DNA of 27,966 bases, from contig JAEWFX010000043.1 in NCBI GenBank assembly GCA_023388605.1, positions 1-27,966 of the forward strand, written 5' to 3'. The stretch is from Bacillota bacterium (GTDB taxonomy: Bacteria > Bacillota > Clostridia > Saccharofermentanales > DTU023). Made by a program: the position numbers and the translations under genes. Under the pieces are notes generated by a model. That model did no database searches and was not told the origin of the DNA. It saw only the letters and a program-made list of their open reading frames with translations. Each line of letters starts with the position of its first letter. Positions within the stretch are counted from its first letter, which is position 1. Positions 1 through 7,674 of the stretch are shown here, piece after piece.

Positions 1-567
1 GAGTATGTCTATATTCCATTAGGCGGTAATCGACGCGGTAAACTGGTACAAATTCGCAATATTATCATCGTCTGGCTGCTCACCGGTATGTGGCATGGTG
101 CTAATTGGAACTTCTTGTTGTGGGGAATGTATTTCGCCTTGCTTTTACTCTTAGAAAAATTTTTCCTGCATGCTGCACTCAAAGTGATACCTAAATTTTT
201 GCGTGTCATCCTAACTTTCATCATGGTGAATATTGGCTTTGCAATCTTCGCTGAGACCGATCTTTGGCGATTAGCTCATCTGCTTTCATCGATGATCGGC
301 ATCACACCTGAGGGATGGGTAGACAATGCATCGATCTACTATCTATCTAGCTATCTCTTTAGTTTGATCTTGATGATATTTGCATCGACACCACTGGTTA
401 AGCGCACATGTTCTCTGGCAGAAGGAGTAGTTCTCAACGAACGAGGTATCGGAGCTCAATTTATGTGGGAGCTTCTCCAAATTGTGGTGGGTGTATTGTT
501 AGTGTTGGTGATTTTGAGTTGTCTGATCAACTCTAGCTATAATCCATTTTTGTATTTCAGGTTCTAG
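1..567 (+). CDS. MBOAT family O-acyltransferase (AlgI/DltB-like), 5' end outside window
   Basis: Only the last 188 codons are present; the frame is open from base 1. The visible part begins EYVYIPLGGNRRG, continues into LLTGMWHGANWNFLLWG, and is followed by several hydrophobic membrane segments. The WHGANW block with its invariant histidine (codon at 94-96) is the hallmark of MBOAT proteins of the AlgI/PatA/DltB group. Members are multi-pass membrane proteins that move acyl groups, usually acetyl, from the cytoplasm to an acceptor outside the cell. The stop codon lies one base before the start of a DHHW/AlgJ-like gene, the usual partner of AlgI-type MBOATs. This argues for polysaccharide or peptidoglycan O-acetylation rather than DltB-type D-alanylation, since no dltA, dltC or dltD is visible. 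The acceptor polymer cannot be told from the sequence. Confidence 0.9.
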   Translation, partial: EYVYIPLGGNRRGKLVQIRNIIIVWLLTGMWHGANWNFLLWGMYFALLLLLEKFFLHAALKVIPKFLRVILTFIMVNIGFAIFAETDLWRLAHLLSSMIGITPEGWVDNASIYYLSSYLFSLILMIFASTPLVKRTCSLAEGVVLNERGIGAQFMWELLQIVVGVLLVLVILSCLINSSYNPFLYFRF

Positions 568-568
568 T

Positions 569-2113
569 ATGCGTAAGTTTGTTTTACCACCAGAAAAAAG
601 AGCAGAATCTGTAGATGAGCCCGTGATGACCGCAGCGGAGCGCATCGAATTTTTGAAGCGCCGCCAAAAAGAATTGGCAGAACTTGCTGCAGCGAGAATA
701 GAGTCAGGGCAGTTAAATAAACCGACGCAAACAGTTGAGCAGTCAACGTTTCAGAAGAAGGCTATTCAAACACCGAGTGTTCAGCCCCCGACTATTCCGA
801 CCCCGAGTGTTCATAAACCGACTGTTCAGAAGCCGATAGAGGAAAATTTTGATCAGAGTGACGAGAGCGAAAAAGCTCGTCAGAAGATGCTGGAACACCG
901 TGCTAAGATCGATAAAAATCGTGAGCGTATTCAGCGTTTTGAGCAGGAAGGAAAAGGCTTTTTCTCTTTCTTATTAGTCAATCGTCATAGCTTGACTAGC
1001 ATCATCTTCTTGTTGTTCTTATTCACCGGCATGCTGTTGCATGGTCTACATCCGAAGCTGGATTTTTCAGAAAAGGAAAGACGTCAATTACAGCATTTTC
1101 CCGATATAAGTACTACAAATATTCTAGACGGCACCTTCATGCGTGAATTTGAAGATTTCTCTAATGACCAGATGCCGTACCGAGATTTTTTCTTGAGTAT
1201 TAATCGACTTTACTTATGGTCGATGCAGCGGTCAGATAATGGACGGGTTATCTTTGGTGGAGATGATTATTTAGTTAAGCTGAACAATCCTCATGATCTG
1301 AGGCAGAGCACCAAGAATACTCGTTATCTATCAGCCTTAGATTTGCCCAGCAGCGAGGACAAGCCGATCAATTACTATTTCATGTTGATACCCACAGCGT
1401 CTGAGATGATCAGGAGCGAATTGCCAGCACATCTGCCGACATTGAACCAAGCTGATTTTATCGATCAGACCTATAATAAACTTGATAATTTCAAGACTAT
1501 TAATTGTTATGATGCACTGGCCGCCATGGGGAAGAAAGCATATTATCGCACCGATCATCACTGGAACTCACTCGGTGCTTATAACGGAGCGAGATCTTTT
1601 CTGCAGGCGACTGGCGTTGATTTGCCTGTTGAGTCAGAATACAACAAAGTAGTAGTCAAAGAAGACTTTCTCGGTTCTCTCTATGCTCAGGCTGGAGGAT
1701 TTACTCAAATTCCTGATCAGATTGAAATATGGCAGCACCAGACCAACAATCTAAATAATAAATTGCGTTGTTATGATGATAAAAACAAGTTGATCGCCAA
1801 CGGAGTCTACAGACGTGATGATCTGTTCAGCTATGATCCCTACCGTGTTTTCTTAGGTGATAATCAAGGTATCATCACCATTGATACAGGTATTGAAAAT
1901 GAACGTAATTTACTTTTGATCAAGGATTCTTATAGCAATTCAATGTTGCCCTTTTTGACTAGCAATTATCAGCGTATTTATGTCGTAGATATGCGTTTTT
2001 TAGATAAATCATTTAAACAATTGTTGTCTAGATTCCGAGTGCAAGATGTCCTGATCGCCTACAATGTGGATACCTATTTGACAGACAATAATATTTTCAA
2101 GCTAGTTGAGTAG
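569..2113 (+). CDS. DHHW-family (AlgJ/AlgX-like) surface acyltransferase partner protein
   Basis: The 514-residue product has three parts. Residues 1-135 are hydrophilic, with a charged helix-prone stretch (about 20-47), a proline-rich repeat (about 67-90) and a second charged stretch (about 98-127). One membrane segment follows at about 142-160. The rest is an extracellular SGNH-like domain. The motif RTDHHWNS (D329, H330, H331, W332) names the DHHW family and corresponds to the Asp/His pair of AlgJ and AlgX. KDSYSNS near 452-458 is the likely nucleophile-serine block. In related systems the MBOAT brings the acyl group across the membrane and this protein transfers it to the polymer. The start follows the MBOAT stop by one base with only a weak ribosome site, so translational coupling is likely. 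The long cytoplasmic N-terminus is unusual. Family is confident; substrate is unknown. Confidence 0.85.
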   Translation: MRKFVLPPEKRAESVDEPVMTAAERIEFLKRRQKELAELAAARIESGQLNKPTQTVEQSTFQKKAIQTPSVQPPTIPTPSVHKPTVQKPIEENFDQSDESEKARQKMLEHRAKIDKNRERIQRFEQEGKGFFSFLLVNRHSLTSIIFLLFLFTGMLLHGLHPKLDFSEKERRQLQHFPDISTTNILDGTFMREFEDFSNDQMPYRDFFLSINRLYLWSMQRSDNGRVIFGGDDYLVKLNNPHDLRQSTKNTRYLSALDLPSSEDKPINYYFMLIPTASEMIRSELPAHLPTLNQADFIDQTYNKLDNFKTINCYDALAAMGKKAYYRTDHHWNSLGAYNGARSFLQATGVDLPVESEYNKVVVKEDFLGSLYAQAGGFTQIPDQIEIWQHQTNNLNNKLRCYDDKNKLIANGVYRRDDLFSYDPYRVFLGDNQGIITIDTGIENERNLLLIKDSYSNSMLPFLTSNYQRIYVVDMRFLDKSFKQLLSRFRVQDVLIAYNVDTYLTDNNIFKLVE

Positions 2114-2131
2114 CTACAAACGTACTATAAT
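2103..2131 (+). promoter_or_regulatory. Probable promoter of the potassium uptake operon
   Basis: A perfect TATAAT lies at 2126-2131, 24 bases upstream of the first RCK gene. At 17-base spacing the -35 position (2103-2108, TAGTTG) is poor; TTGAGT at 2107-2112 is a better hexamer but only 13 bases away. The -10 element is convincing and the -35 is not. Confidence 0.4.
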
Positions 2132-2154
2132 GGTGGTCTATTCGGAGGTGTCTC

Positions 2155-2577
2155 ATGCATATATTGCTGATCGGCTGCGGTCGCTCAGGTAGGCATTTAG
2201 TAAAATTATTCACCGAGCAAGGTCTTGATGTGATCGTCGTCGATCGCGACCGTGAGCGGCTTGATCGCATCGCTGATCTCAATGTCGAGATGGTGGCTGG
2301 TTACCCTATAGATATCGAGATTTTAGAAACTGCAGGCATCAGACAAGCGGCTGCTGTTATCGCCATGGATGAAAATGAGAATACCAATATTATGGTCTGT
2401 GAAATCGCCCAGAAGATCTATGATATCAAGTATTGTCTAGCCCGTGTTTATTCCCCAGAGAACGAAGAGTTTGTCCGCAGCCTCGGTATTTCACCGATCT
2501 GTGCAACCAGCTTGACCGTAGATAAAACTATAGAGATTTTGGGATTACAAGATAATAATATCGACCTAGGAGTATAG
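2155..2577 (+). CDS. TrkA-type potassium channel regulator, RCK_N domain only
   Basis: This 140-residue protein is a single Rossmann-type RCK_N domain. The nucleotide-binding loop is LLIGCGRSG (G7, G9, G12), and the second strand ends in VVVDRDRE, whose acidic residue favours NAD(H) binding. The remainder (AAAVIAMDENENTNIMVCEIAQ) matches the usual RCK_N pattern. There is no RCK_C (ligand-binding) domain, whereas KtrA/KtrC-type proteins are about 220 residues and carry both. It starts seven bases after a GGAGG-like site (cggaggtgtctcatg). Its stop codon directly abuts the next gene, a full-length RCK protein, and TrkH follows. It probably forms part of a cytoplasmic gating ring under the TrkH/KtrB channel. 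Confidence 0.88.
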   Translation: MHILLIGCGRSGRHLVKLFTEQGLDVIVVDRDRERLDRIADLNVEMVAGYPIDIEILETAGIRQAAAVIAMDENENTNIMVCEIAQKIYDIKYCLARVYSPENEEFVRSLGISPICATSLTVDKTIEILGLQDNNIDLGV

Positions 2578-3288
2578 ATGAAGGTAATAATTGTCGGTGG
2601 TGGTAAATCTGCTGCCAATCTCATCAGACTGATCATGGTGCACGAGATGGATCACATATCCATCACCTTGATCGATAAAAACTTACAGACTTGTCAAAAT
2701 ATTGCTGATGAGTATGGGGTAGAAGTGTTGATGGGAGATGGCTGTAACTCTCAGGTGTTAGCTGATGCCGGCACAGCTGATGCAGATATCTTTTTGGCAC
2801 TGACTGGTAAGGACGAAGAGAACCTCATCGCTTGTCAGATGGCTAAATCCTTATTCGGAATCAATAATCCCATCTGTCGCGTCAATGAACCCAAAAATAT
2901 TCCAATTATTAAAAAGATGGGTATTTTCAATACCTTCTCCAGTACTATGTTGCTAGCCAAGGTGTTGAACCAAGAGGTCGAGCACAGCGGTATCAGTCTG
3001 GTACACACTATATCAGGCACGGATAATGTCATCGTAGAATTCATCTTAAAGCCCAATGCCTATATCGCTGGCAAAAAACTGAAAAATATTGAGTTTTCCG
3101 GTCGTAACCGCGTTGTGTTAGTAGCACATGCCAGTGATCATCGCGTAGAAGTCGCTGACGGTGAAACAGAACTACATCCTTACGATCGAGTGATGATGAT
3201 CTGCAATCGTAGCACTTTCCCGTACATCAGTGAGCACTATGCTCTGATCGAAGATGTGAGCATCAACTCCGATGATGATGTGATTTAG
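2578..3288 (+). CDS. TrkA-type potassium channel regulator, RCK_N plus RCK_C
   Basis: The 236-residue protein has an RCK_N Rossmann domain (about 1-135) and an RCK_C domain (about 145-225, containing the stretch ending HPYDRVMMI). The glycine loop reads VGGGKSA, so the third glycine of GxGxxG is alanine; the acidic residue at the end of strand 2 (LIDKN) is retained. It begins on the base after the stop of the RCK_N-only gene, with ribosome site TAGGAG just inside that gene. The two products together resemble an E. coli TrkA that has lost its first RCK_C domain and been split. It likely binds nucleotide and regulates the TrkH-family channel encoded ten bases downstream. Confidence 0.9.
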   Translation: MKVIIVGGGKSAANLIRLIMVHEMDHISITLIDKNLQTCQNIADEYGVEVLMGDGCNSQVLADAGTADADIFLALTGKDEENLIACQMAKSLFGINNPICRVNEPKNIPIIKKMGIFNTFSSTMLLAKVLNQEVEHSGISLVHTISGTDNVIVEFILKPNAYIAGKKLKNIEFSGRNRVVLVAHASDHRVEVADGETELHPYDRVMMICNRSTFPYISEHYALIEDVSINSDDDVI

Positions 3289-3297
3289 AGTGAGTGT

Positions 3298-4776
3298 ATG
3301 AACGAATCTTCGCAAGCTAATCATAATCAACAATCGATCTCTGAAATGACAGGCGGTACTGTCAATTTACAGAAAACACGCATGACTCTACATCATCGTC
3401 TACGCAAGACATTGTATGGTAATCCCTCACGTCTGATCTTGATCAGCTTTCTGTTCACTATACTAGTGGGGGCGTGTCTGCTCAGTTTGCCCATATCAGC
3501 TGCTGAAGGTAGACATTCTTTTCTGACTGCTCTGTTTACAGCTACTTCTGCCACTTGTGTGACTGGTTTAGTTGTTGTAGATACAGCTACAGGTTGGAGC
3601 AATTTTGGTCAAGCCATCATATTGATTCTGATTCAGATTGGCGGTCTATCGCTGTTGACTATACTCAGTGCTTTCGGCATCGGCTTACAGCGACGTATGA
3701 ATCTGAATTTTACCCGTGCCCTGCATAAGACCACGGCTGGTATAGACTACAATCAGACTTTTTTACTGGTGCGTCGGATCATGACCATCACCATCGTCAT
3801 GGAATCTATCGGCGCCATCTTCTTCGTCTGGCGTTTCAGTAAATATATGCCTATGTTGGCCGCCGTGAAGAGAGGAATATTTCACTCAGTCTCAGCATTT
3901 TGTAATGCTGGCTTCGATCTGATGGGCGATATATCTGGTCCTAGTACCAGCCTGACAGCTTTTACTGGAGACCATTGGATTATTTTAGGTACAGCGGTGA
4001 TGATTATCTCTGGTGGTTTAGGTTTTGTTGTTTGGGGAGAGATTCTACATTTCAAGAAGACTCGCACCTTACGTTTCCATACTCGACTAGTATTAGTGGT
4101 CACTGCGATCTTATTGCTCTTTGGAACTCTGTTTTTCTATTTTGTCGAATCGAGAAGACCTGCCGTCGCAGGATCACTAGCTGAATTGCCGACTGTAGAA
4201 CGTTTAACGGCTGCCTTTTTCCAATCGGTGACTTTGCGTACAGCGGGCTTTAACTCCATCAATCAAGCCGTTCTCAGCCCAGCGTCTAAGGCTTTGGGTA
4301 TTGTTTTGATGATTATCGGTGCAGGTCCTGCTTCAACTGGTGGAGGTATTAAAATCACTACTGCTGCTGTATTAGCAGCTGCTGTTAAATCTGATATATC
4401 TGGTAAAAATCGTGAGGTGCACCTACTCAAACATCGTTTGAGCGATGATATCATCCGTCGTTCAGTCAGCATCTTGATGATGGCCTTGATCTTGACCTGG
4501 TCGATGTCTATTTTATTGTCTATAACTCATAGTTTTGCCTTGGATAATTCCCACTATTCTATGATAGATATGGTCTATGAATCAGTGTCAGCATTTGGTA
4601 CGGTAGGGGTCTCTTCGCTCGGTACACGACACCTAGGAATCATTTCGCGTTTAGGGCTTATTGTGACTATGTATATCGGACGTGTTGGTCCAGCATCAAT
4701 GGCTCTGAGTTTTCTGTCGAAAAAGGCTGCACGTACTCAGCACATTTATCCTGAAGGTCGTACCTTTGTCGGTTAA
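3298..4776 (+). CDS. TrkH/KtrB-family potassium uptake channel subunit
   Basis: This is a 492-residue multi-pass membrane protein. The four pore loops of the SKT channel superfamily can all be read, each with its filter glycine: TSATCVTGLVV, SAFCNAGFDL, TLRTAGFNS and SAFGTVGVSS. The C-terminus (YPEGRTFVG) is typical of KtrB-like members. Residues 1-40 form a hydrophilic cytoplasmic extension before the first membrane segment. It mediates K+ (possibly Na+-coupled) uptake when gated by the RCK proteins encoded immediately upstream, so the three genes form one functional unit. The ribosome site (agagtgag) is weak, which suggests coupling to the preceding gene. Length and motifs are complete, and I see no damage. 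Confidence 0.93.
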   Translation: MNESSQANHNQQSISEMTGGTVNLQKTRMTLHHRLRKTLYGNPSRLILISFLFTILVGACLLSLPISAAEGRHSFLTALFTATSATCVTGLVVVDTATGWSNFGQAIILILIQIGGLSLLTILSAFGIGLQRRMNLNFTRALHKTTAGIDYNQTFLLVRRIMTITIVMESIGAIFFVWRFSKYMPMLAAVKRGIFHSVSAFCNAGFDLMGDISGPSTSLTAFTGDHWIILGTAVMIISGGLGFVVWGEILHFKKTRTLRFHTRLVLVVTAILLLFGTLFFYFVESRRPAVAGSLAELPTVERLTAAFFQSVTLRTAGFNSINQAVLSPASKALGIVLMIIGAGPASTGGGIKITTAAVLAAAVKSDISGKNREVHLLKHRLSDDIIRRSVSILMMALILTWSMSILLSITHSFALDNSHYSMIDMVYESVSAFGTVGVSSLGTRHLGIISRLGLIVTMYIGRVGPASMALSFLSKKAARTQHIYPEGRTFVG

Positions 4777-4800
4777 GTACGAAATTTTTCGTGCTAAAAT
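4773..4800 (+). promoter_or_regulatory. Possible promoter of the transketolase operon
   Basis: An extended -10 element (TGC then TAAAAT, 4795-4800) lies 49 bases before the first transketolase gene, with TTAAGT at 4773-4778 as a weak -35 at 16-base spacing. A small inverted repeat (ACGAAA-TT-TTTCGT, 4779-4792) sits in the spacer. Transcription would start near 4807. Confidence 0.4.
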
Positions 4801-4849
4801 AAATAAAAACACAAAGTTCGCCTAGTGCGGATAGATTATGGAGTAGTAA

Positions 4850-5695
4850 ATGGATAAAACAAAAGAAAAGGAACTCAGGACTTTAGCTGCCCAGATTCGT
4901 TTGCTCACTGCCAAAGAAATTGTTAAACGCGGTTTCGGACATCTTGGTGGATCACTGTCAGTAGTCGATGCCCTGGCTGTCTTGTACGGCAAACAAATGA
5001 AATACGATCCTAAGAATCCACATGATCCAGATCGCGATTACTTAGTGATGAGTAAGGGACATGCCGGTCCTGCTGTCTATGCCACTCTGGCTATCAAAGG
5101 ATTTTTCCCTTTAGAGGAACTCGACACACTCAATCAACCTAATACTAACCTCCCTAGTCATTGTGATCGTCAGAAGACAGTTGGTATCGACGTTACTACT
5201 GGCTCACTAGGTCAAGGAACTTCACAAGCTTGTGGTATAGCTCTAGGCAATAAGCTCGACGGACGTGAAAACTACACCTACTTATTCATCGGCGACGGTG
5301 AGAGCAATGAAGGTCAAGTTTGGGAAGCTGCTATGTTTTCTGCCGCTCAGAAGCTAGATCATTTGATCTGGTTCATCGATTATAACGGCAAGCAATTAGA
5401 CGGCGAACTCAAAGATATCATCGATATGGATTCATTTAAGGATAAGTTTGAATCTTTCGGTTTCTTTGCCTTGGATGTCGATGGACATGATGTTGTCGCT
5501 ATCGACGAAGCGATCGAACAGTGCAAACAGCAGAAGGGTCGTCCATCTTGTATAGTTTTGCATACTGTCAAAGGCAAGGGCCTCAAACGCCTCGAAGATA
5601 TCGTGCTCAATCACCATATCGCCATCGATGAAGAGTTCGGCAAAGATTCTGTGACAGTGCTCGAAGAAGCTCTCAAACAGTTGGAGGAAGCCTAA
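4850..5695 (+). CDS. Transketolase, N-terminal (TPP-binding) subunit
   Basis: This 281-residue protein is the thiamine-diphosphate-binding half of transketolase, which moves two-carbon units between sugar phosphates in the non-oxidative pentose phosphate pathway. The TPP/Mg motif is clear: GDGESNEGQVWEA begins at 148 and the distal asparagine is N179 in IDYNGKQLDG. Conserved histidine blocks are also present (GFGHLGGSLS near 28-37, SKGHAGPA near 68-75). A GGAG ribosome site lies about six bases upstream of the ATG. Its stop codon shares one base with the start of the second subunit. Split transketolases of this kind are common in Clostridia and some archaea, so the split is not damage. Confidence 0.93.
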   Translation: MDKTKEKELRTLAAQIRLLTAKEIVKRGFGHLGGSLSVVDALAVLYGKQMKYDPKNPHDPDRDYLVMSKGHAGPAVYATLAIKGFFPLEELDTLNQPNTNLPSHCDRQKTVGIDVTTGSLGQGTSQACGIALGNKLDGRENYTYLFIGDGESNEGQVWEAAMFSAAQKLDHLIWFIDYNGKQLDGELKDIIDMDSFKDKFESFGFFALDVDGHDVVAIDEAIEQCKQQKGRPSCIVLHTVKGKGLKRLEDIVLNHHIAIDEEFGKDSVTVLEEALKQLEEA

Positions 5696-6669
5696 TGTAT
5701 AAAGTAGTTTTTGATAAAACCAAAGAAAAGGTGACACATAAGGATGTATTTGGTGCCAAAATCAAGGAGCTGGCTGCTGCTGACCCGGAGGTTATTTATC
5801 TCGATGCTGATCTGATGAATTCTGCTGGTACTTATAAATTTTGGCGTGAGAATCCTGATCGTGCCATCAACTGTGGTATCGCTGAAGCTAATATGATGGG
5901 TGTTGCAGCTGGTCTTTCCATGGTCGGCAAAAAGCCTTTTGTCCATACCTTTGGACCTTTTGCTTCCAGACGTTGCTTCGACCAAGTTTTCCTCTCCATT
6001 GGCTATGCTGGTAACAGCGTACGTATTTTTGGTTCGGATCCTGGCGTCGCTGCAGCTTTCAACGGTGGTACACATATGCCGTTTGAGGATATGGCTTTGA
6101 TGCGAGCAGTTCCAGGTTCACATGTCTTTGATTTCGCTGATGGTGTAGAATTCGGCAAAATTCTAGAGCAAGTCAAGGATTTGACTGGTTTAACCTATAT
6201 GCGTAGCACACGTAAGAACTATTACAAGATATACAGTGAAGATTCTGAGTTCACCATCGGCAAGGGTAACATTCTCCGCGAAGGTGATGATCTCACTATA
6301 ATCGCCTGTGGATTGATGGTGGGCGAGGCGATGGTAGCAGCCGAAAAATTAGCTGAGCAGGGTGTAGAGGTTCGTGTCGTCGACATGTTCACAGTCAAAC
6401 CCATCGATCGTGACTTAGTTGTTGAGTCAGCTAAAAAGACAGGGGCTCTAGTCGTAGCAGAAAACCACAATGCTGTTGGTGGTCTAGGTGATGCTGTAGC
6501 AGCCGTTTTGACTGAGCAGCCGCGAGAAGTACGCTCTGCGGTGATGCTAAAAAACGCTGTAGTCGAGCGTTTTGGTCAAGTTGGTCCCGTAGATTTCCTA
6601 CAGGAAGAATATGGTTTGACGGCTGATCATCTAGTCGAGACATGTAAAAAAGCACTGCTACTCAAATAG
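5695..6669 (+). CDS. Transketolase, C-terminal subunit
   Basis: This 324-residue protein carries the pyrimidine-binding domain (about 10-180) and the C-terminal transketolase domain (about 190-315). E64 in NCGIAEANMMG is the glutamate that activates the TPP aminopyrimidine ring. The later stretch LVVAENHNAVGGLG is the conserved block of the C-terminal domain. The start overlaps the stop of the N-terminal subunit (TAATG), which fits translational coupling and equal amounts of the two chains. I see no convincing terminator directly after it; the DNA that follows looks foreign, so the native terminator may have been displaced. Confidence 0.93.
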   Translation: MYKVVFDKTKEKVTHKDVFGAKIKELAAADPEVIYLDADLMNSAGTYKFWRENPDRAINCGIAEANMMGVAAGLSMVGKKPFVHTFGPFASRRCFDQVFLSIGYAGNSVRIFGSDPGVAAAFNGGTHMPFEDMALMRAVPGSHVFDFADGVEFGKILEQVKDLTGLTYMRSTRKNYYKIYSEDSEFTIGKGNILREGDDLTIIACGLMVGEAMVAAEKLAEQGVEVRVVDMFTVKPIDRDLVVESAKKTGALVVAENHNAVGGLGDAVAAVLTEQPREVRSAVMLKNAVVERFGQVGPVDFLQEEYGLTADHLVETCKKALLLK

Positions 6670-6790
6670 TGATTTAGATAGTATTTTAGCGGCTGTATAA
6701 CTCAGTATGGGTTAAGTGCGTTGAGATAAGAAAACAAACAAAAACCCTTATGTCATCGCATTTTAAGGACAGCTGGCAAACAGGTTACAA

Positions 6791-6919
6791 GTGAATAACC
6801 AAGTAAAAGGGACGTTATCGAGAGATAGCGTCCCTTTCTGCATACTACGCCGCGGTTTGCAAGAAGTTGTGGTGTTTCCTATGACCGCTATCAATAAGGA
6901 ACTCAGAAAAGCCCGTTGA
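6791..6919 (+). pseudogene. Short open frame, possible gene remnant
   Basis: A frame open from 6767 to the stop at 6917-6919 can start at GTG 6791 and would give about 42 residues, ending in VVVFPMTAINKELRKAR. There is no good ribosome site, and the frame runs through the 14-bp hairpin at 6806-6837. The C-terminal part looks protein-like (hydrophobic strand, then a charged helix). It could be the remnant of a small gene carried by the insertion, or chance. I do not recognise a family. Confidence 0.2.
6806..6837 (+). terminator. Strong 14-bp hairpin with GAGA tetraloop
   Basis: AAAGGGACGTTATC pairs with GATAGCGTCCCTTT across a GAGA loop, with one T-G wobble and no mismatch. Only the three paired Ts follow on the plus strand, so it is a weak fit to an intrinsic terminator there. 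It could instead be a structural element of the inserted DNA. Confidence 0.5.
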
Positions 6920-6999
6920 CGGGAGAAGAATGGACAGTAAGATAATTGATAAATAGTTGAAAAATGAGCAATACACTTAATTGTTAGGAGGTGTATAAA

Positions 7000-7674
7000 G
7001 TGGAGGCAAAAATCTTAATCGCTGACGATGAAAGCGATATTGTTTCTATGCTCAGCAGCTTTTTTGAAAGCAAGGGCTTTCGTGTCCTGCCTGCTTTCAA
7101 CGGTGCAGAAGCACTAAAGCAAGTGGAAAAACAACCGGATATTATTTTGCTTGACATCAATATGCCCGGAACAGACGGGTTAGAAGTTTGCAAGCGTATC
7201 CGCGATTACATATCCTGTCCGATTCTTTTTTTGACTGCTCGAATCGAAGATACAGATAAGGTAAAAGGCTTTGCTGTTGGCGGCGATGATTACATTGTAA
7301 AGCCCTTTTCACTTATTGAACTTGAAGCGCGGGTGCGCGCTCATCTGCGCCGGGAAGCACGACACAATTTTGAAGCACAAGTTAAGTTTTCTGGTGATTT
7401 GACGATTGACTATTCAGAACGTTGTTTGTTCCTTGGCAATAAGCGTATCAGTCTTGCAAAAAAAGAATTTGATATTGTGGAACTGCTTTCTCAAAATCCA
7501 GGACAGGTCTTTGATAAAGAACGGATTTATGAGTGTATTTGGGGTTATGACAGCGAGGGCGACAGTAGCGTTGTGGCAGAGCATATCCGCAGGATACGGA
7601 CTAAAATTGCTGCATACACCGACCATATATATGTTGAAACAGTTTGGGGGTGTGGATACAAATGGGTCAAGTAA
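7000..7674 (+). CDS. OmpR/PhoB-family response regulator
   Basis: The product is a 224-residue response regulator with a receiver domain (about 1-118) and a winged-helix DNA-binding domain (about 128-223). Receiver residues are intact: acidic pair D9/D10, phospho-acceptor D52 in LLDINMPG, T79 and K101 in IVKPF. The output domain has the usual KKEFDIVELL and GYDSEGDSSVVAEHIRRIR segments and ends VWGCGYKW. I place the start at GTG 7000, eight bases after AGGAGG; the in-frame GTG at 6991 would overlap that site. Its sequence resembles regulators paired with kinases that control lantibiotic or antimicrobial-peptide ABC transporters in gut Firmicutes, but no such transporter is here. The partner kinase overlaps its 3' end and is truncated, so its regulation is probably broken or cross-talking. 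Confidence 0.9.
   Translation: MEAKILIADDESDIVSMLSSFFESKGFRVLPAFNGAEALKQVEKQPDIILLDINMPGTDGLEVCKRIRDYISCPILFLTARIEDTDKVKGFAVGGDDYIVKPFSLIELEARVRAHLRREARHNFEAQVKFSGDLTIDYSERCLFLGNKRISLAKKEFDIVELLSQNPGQVFDKERIYECIWGYDSEGDSSVVAEHIRRIRTKIAAYTDHIYVETVWGCGYKWVK

Larger units (their letters stand above)
6670..6999 (+). other. Gene-free stretch, left part of a probable foreign insertion
   Basis: About 330 bases separate the transketolase gene from the response regulator. The stretch holds a 14-bp hairpin with a GAGA loop (6806-6837), a short open frame ending at 6919, and a small CCCG-TTGA-CGGG inverted repeat (about 6912-6923). No complete recognisable gene is present. The left edge of the foreign DNA probably lies between 6670 and about 6760, but I could not find terminal inverted repeats or a target-site duplication that would fix it. 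Confidence 0.5.

Noticed and set aside
4779..4792. Small inverted repeat ACGAAA-TT-TTTCGT after the TrkH gene, considered as a terminator
   Set aside because: The loop of two bases is too small, the stem is AT-rich, and no T-run follows; it lies in the likely transketolase promoter spacer.
5692..6075. Minus-strand frame of 127 codons opposite the second transketolase gene
   Set aside because: It is fully antisense to a clear conserved gene, with no ribosome site or recognisable domain.
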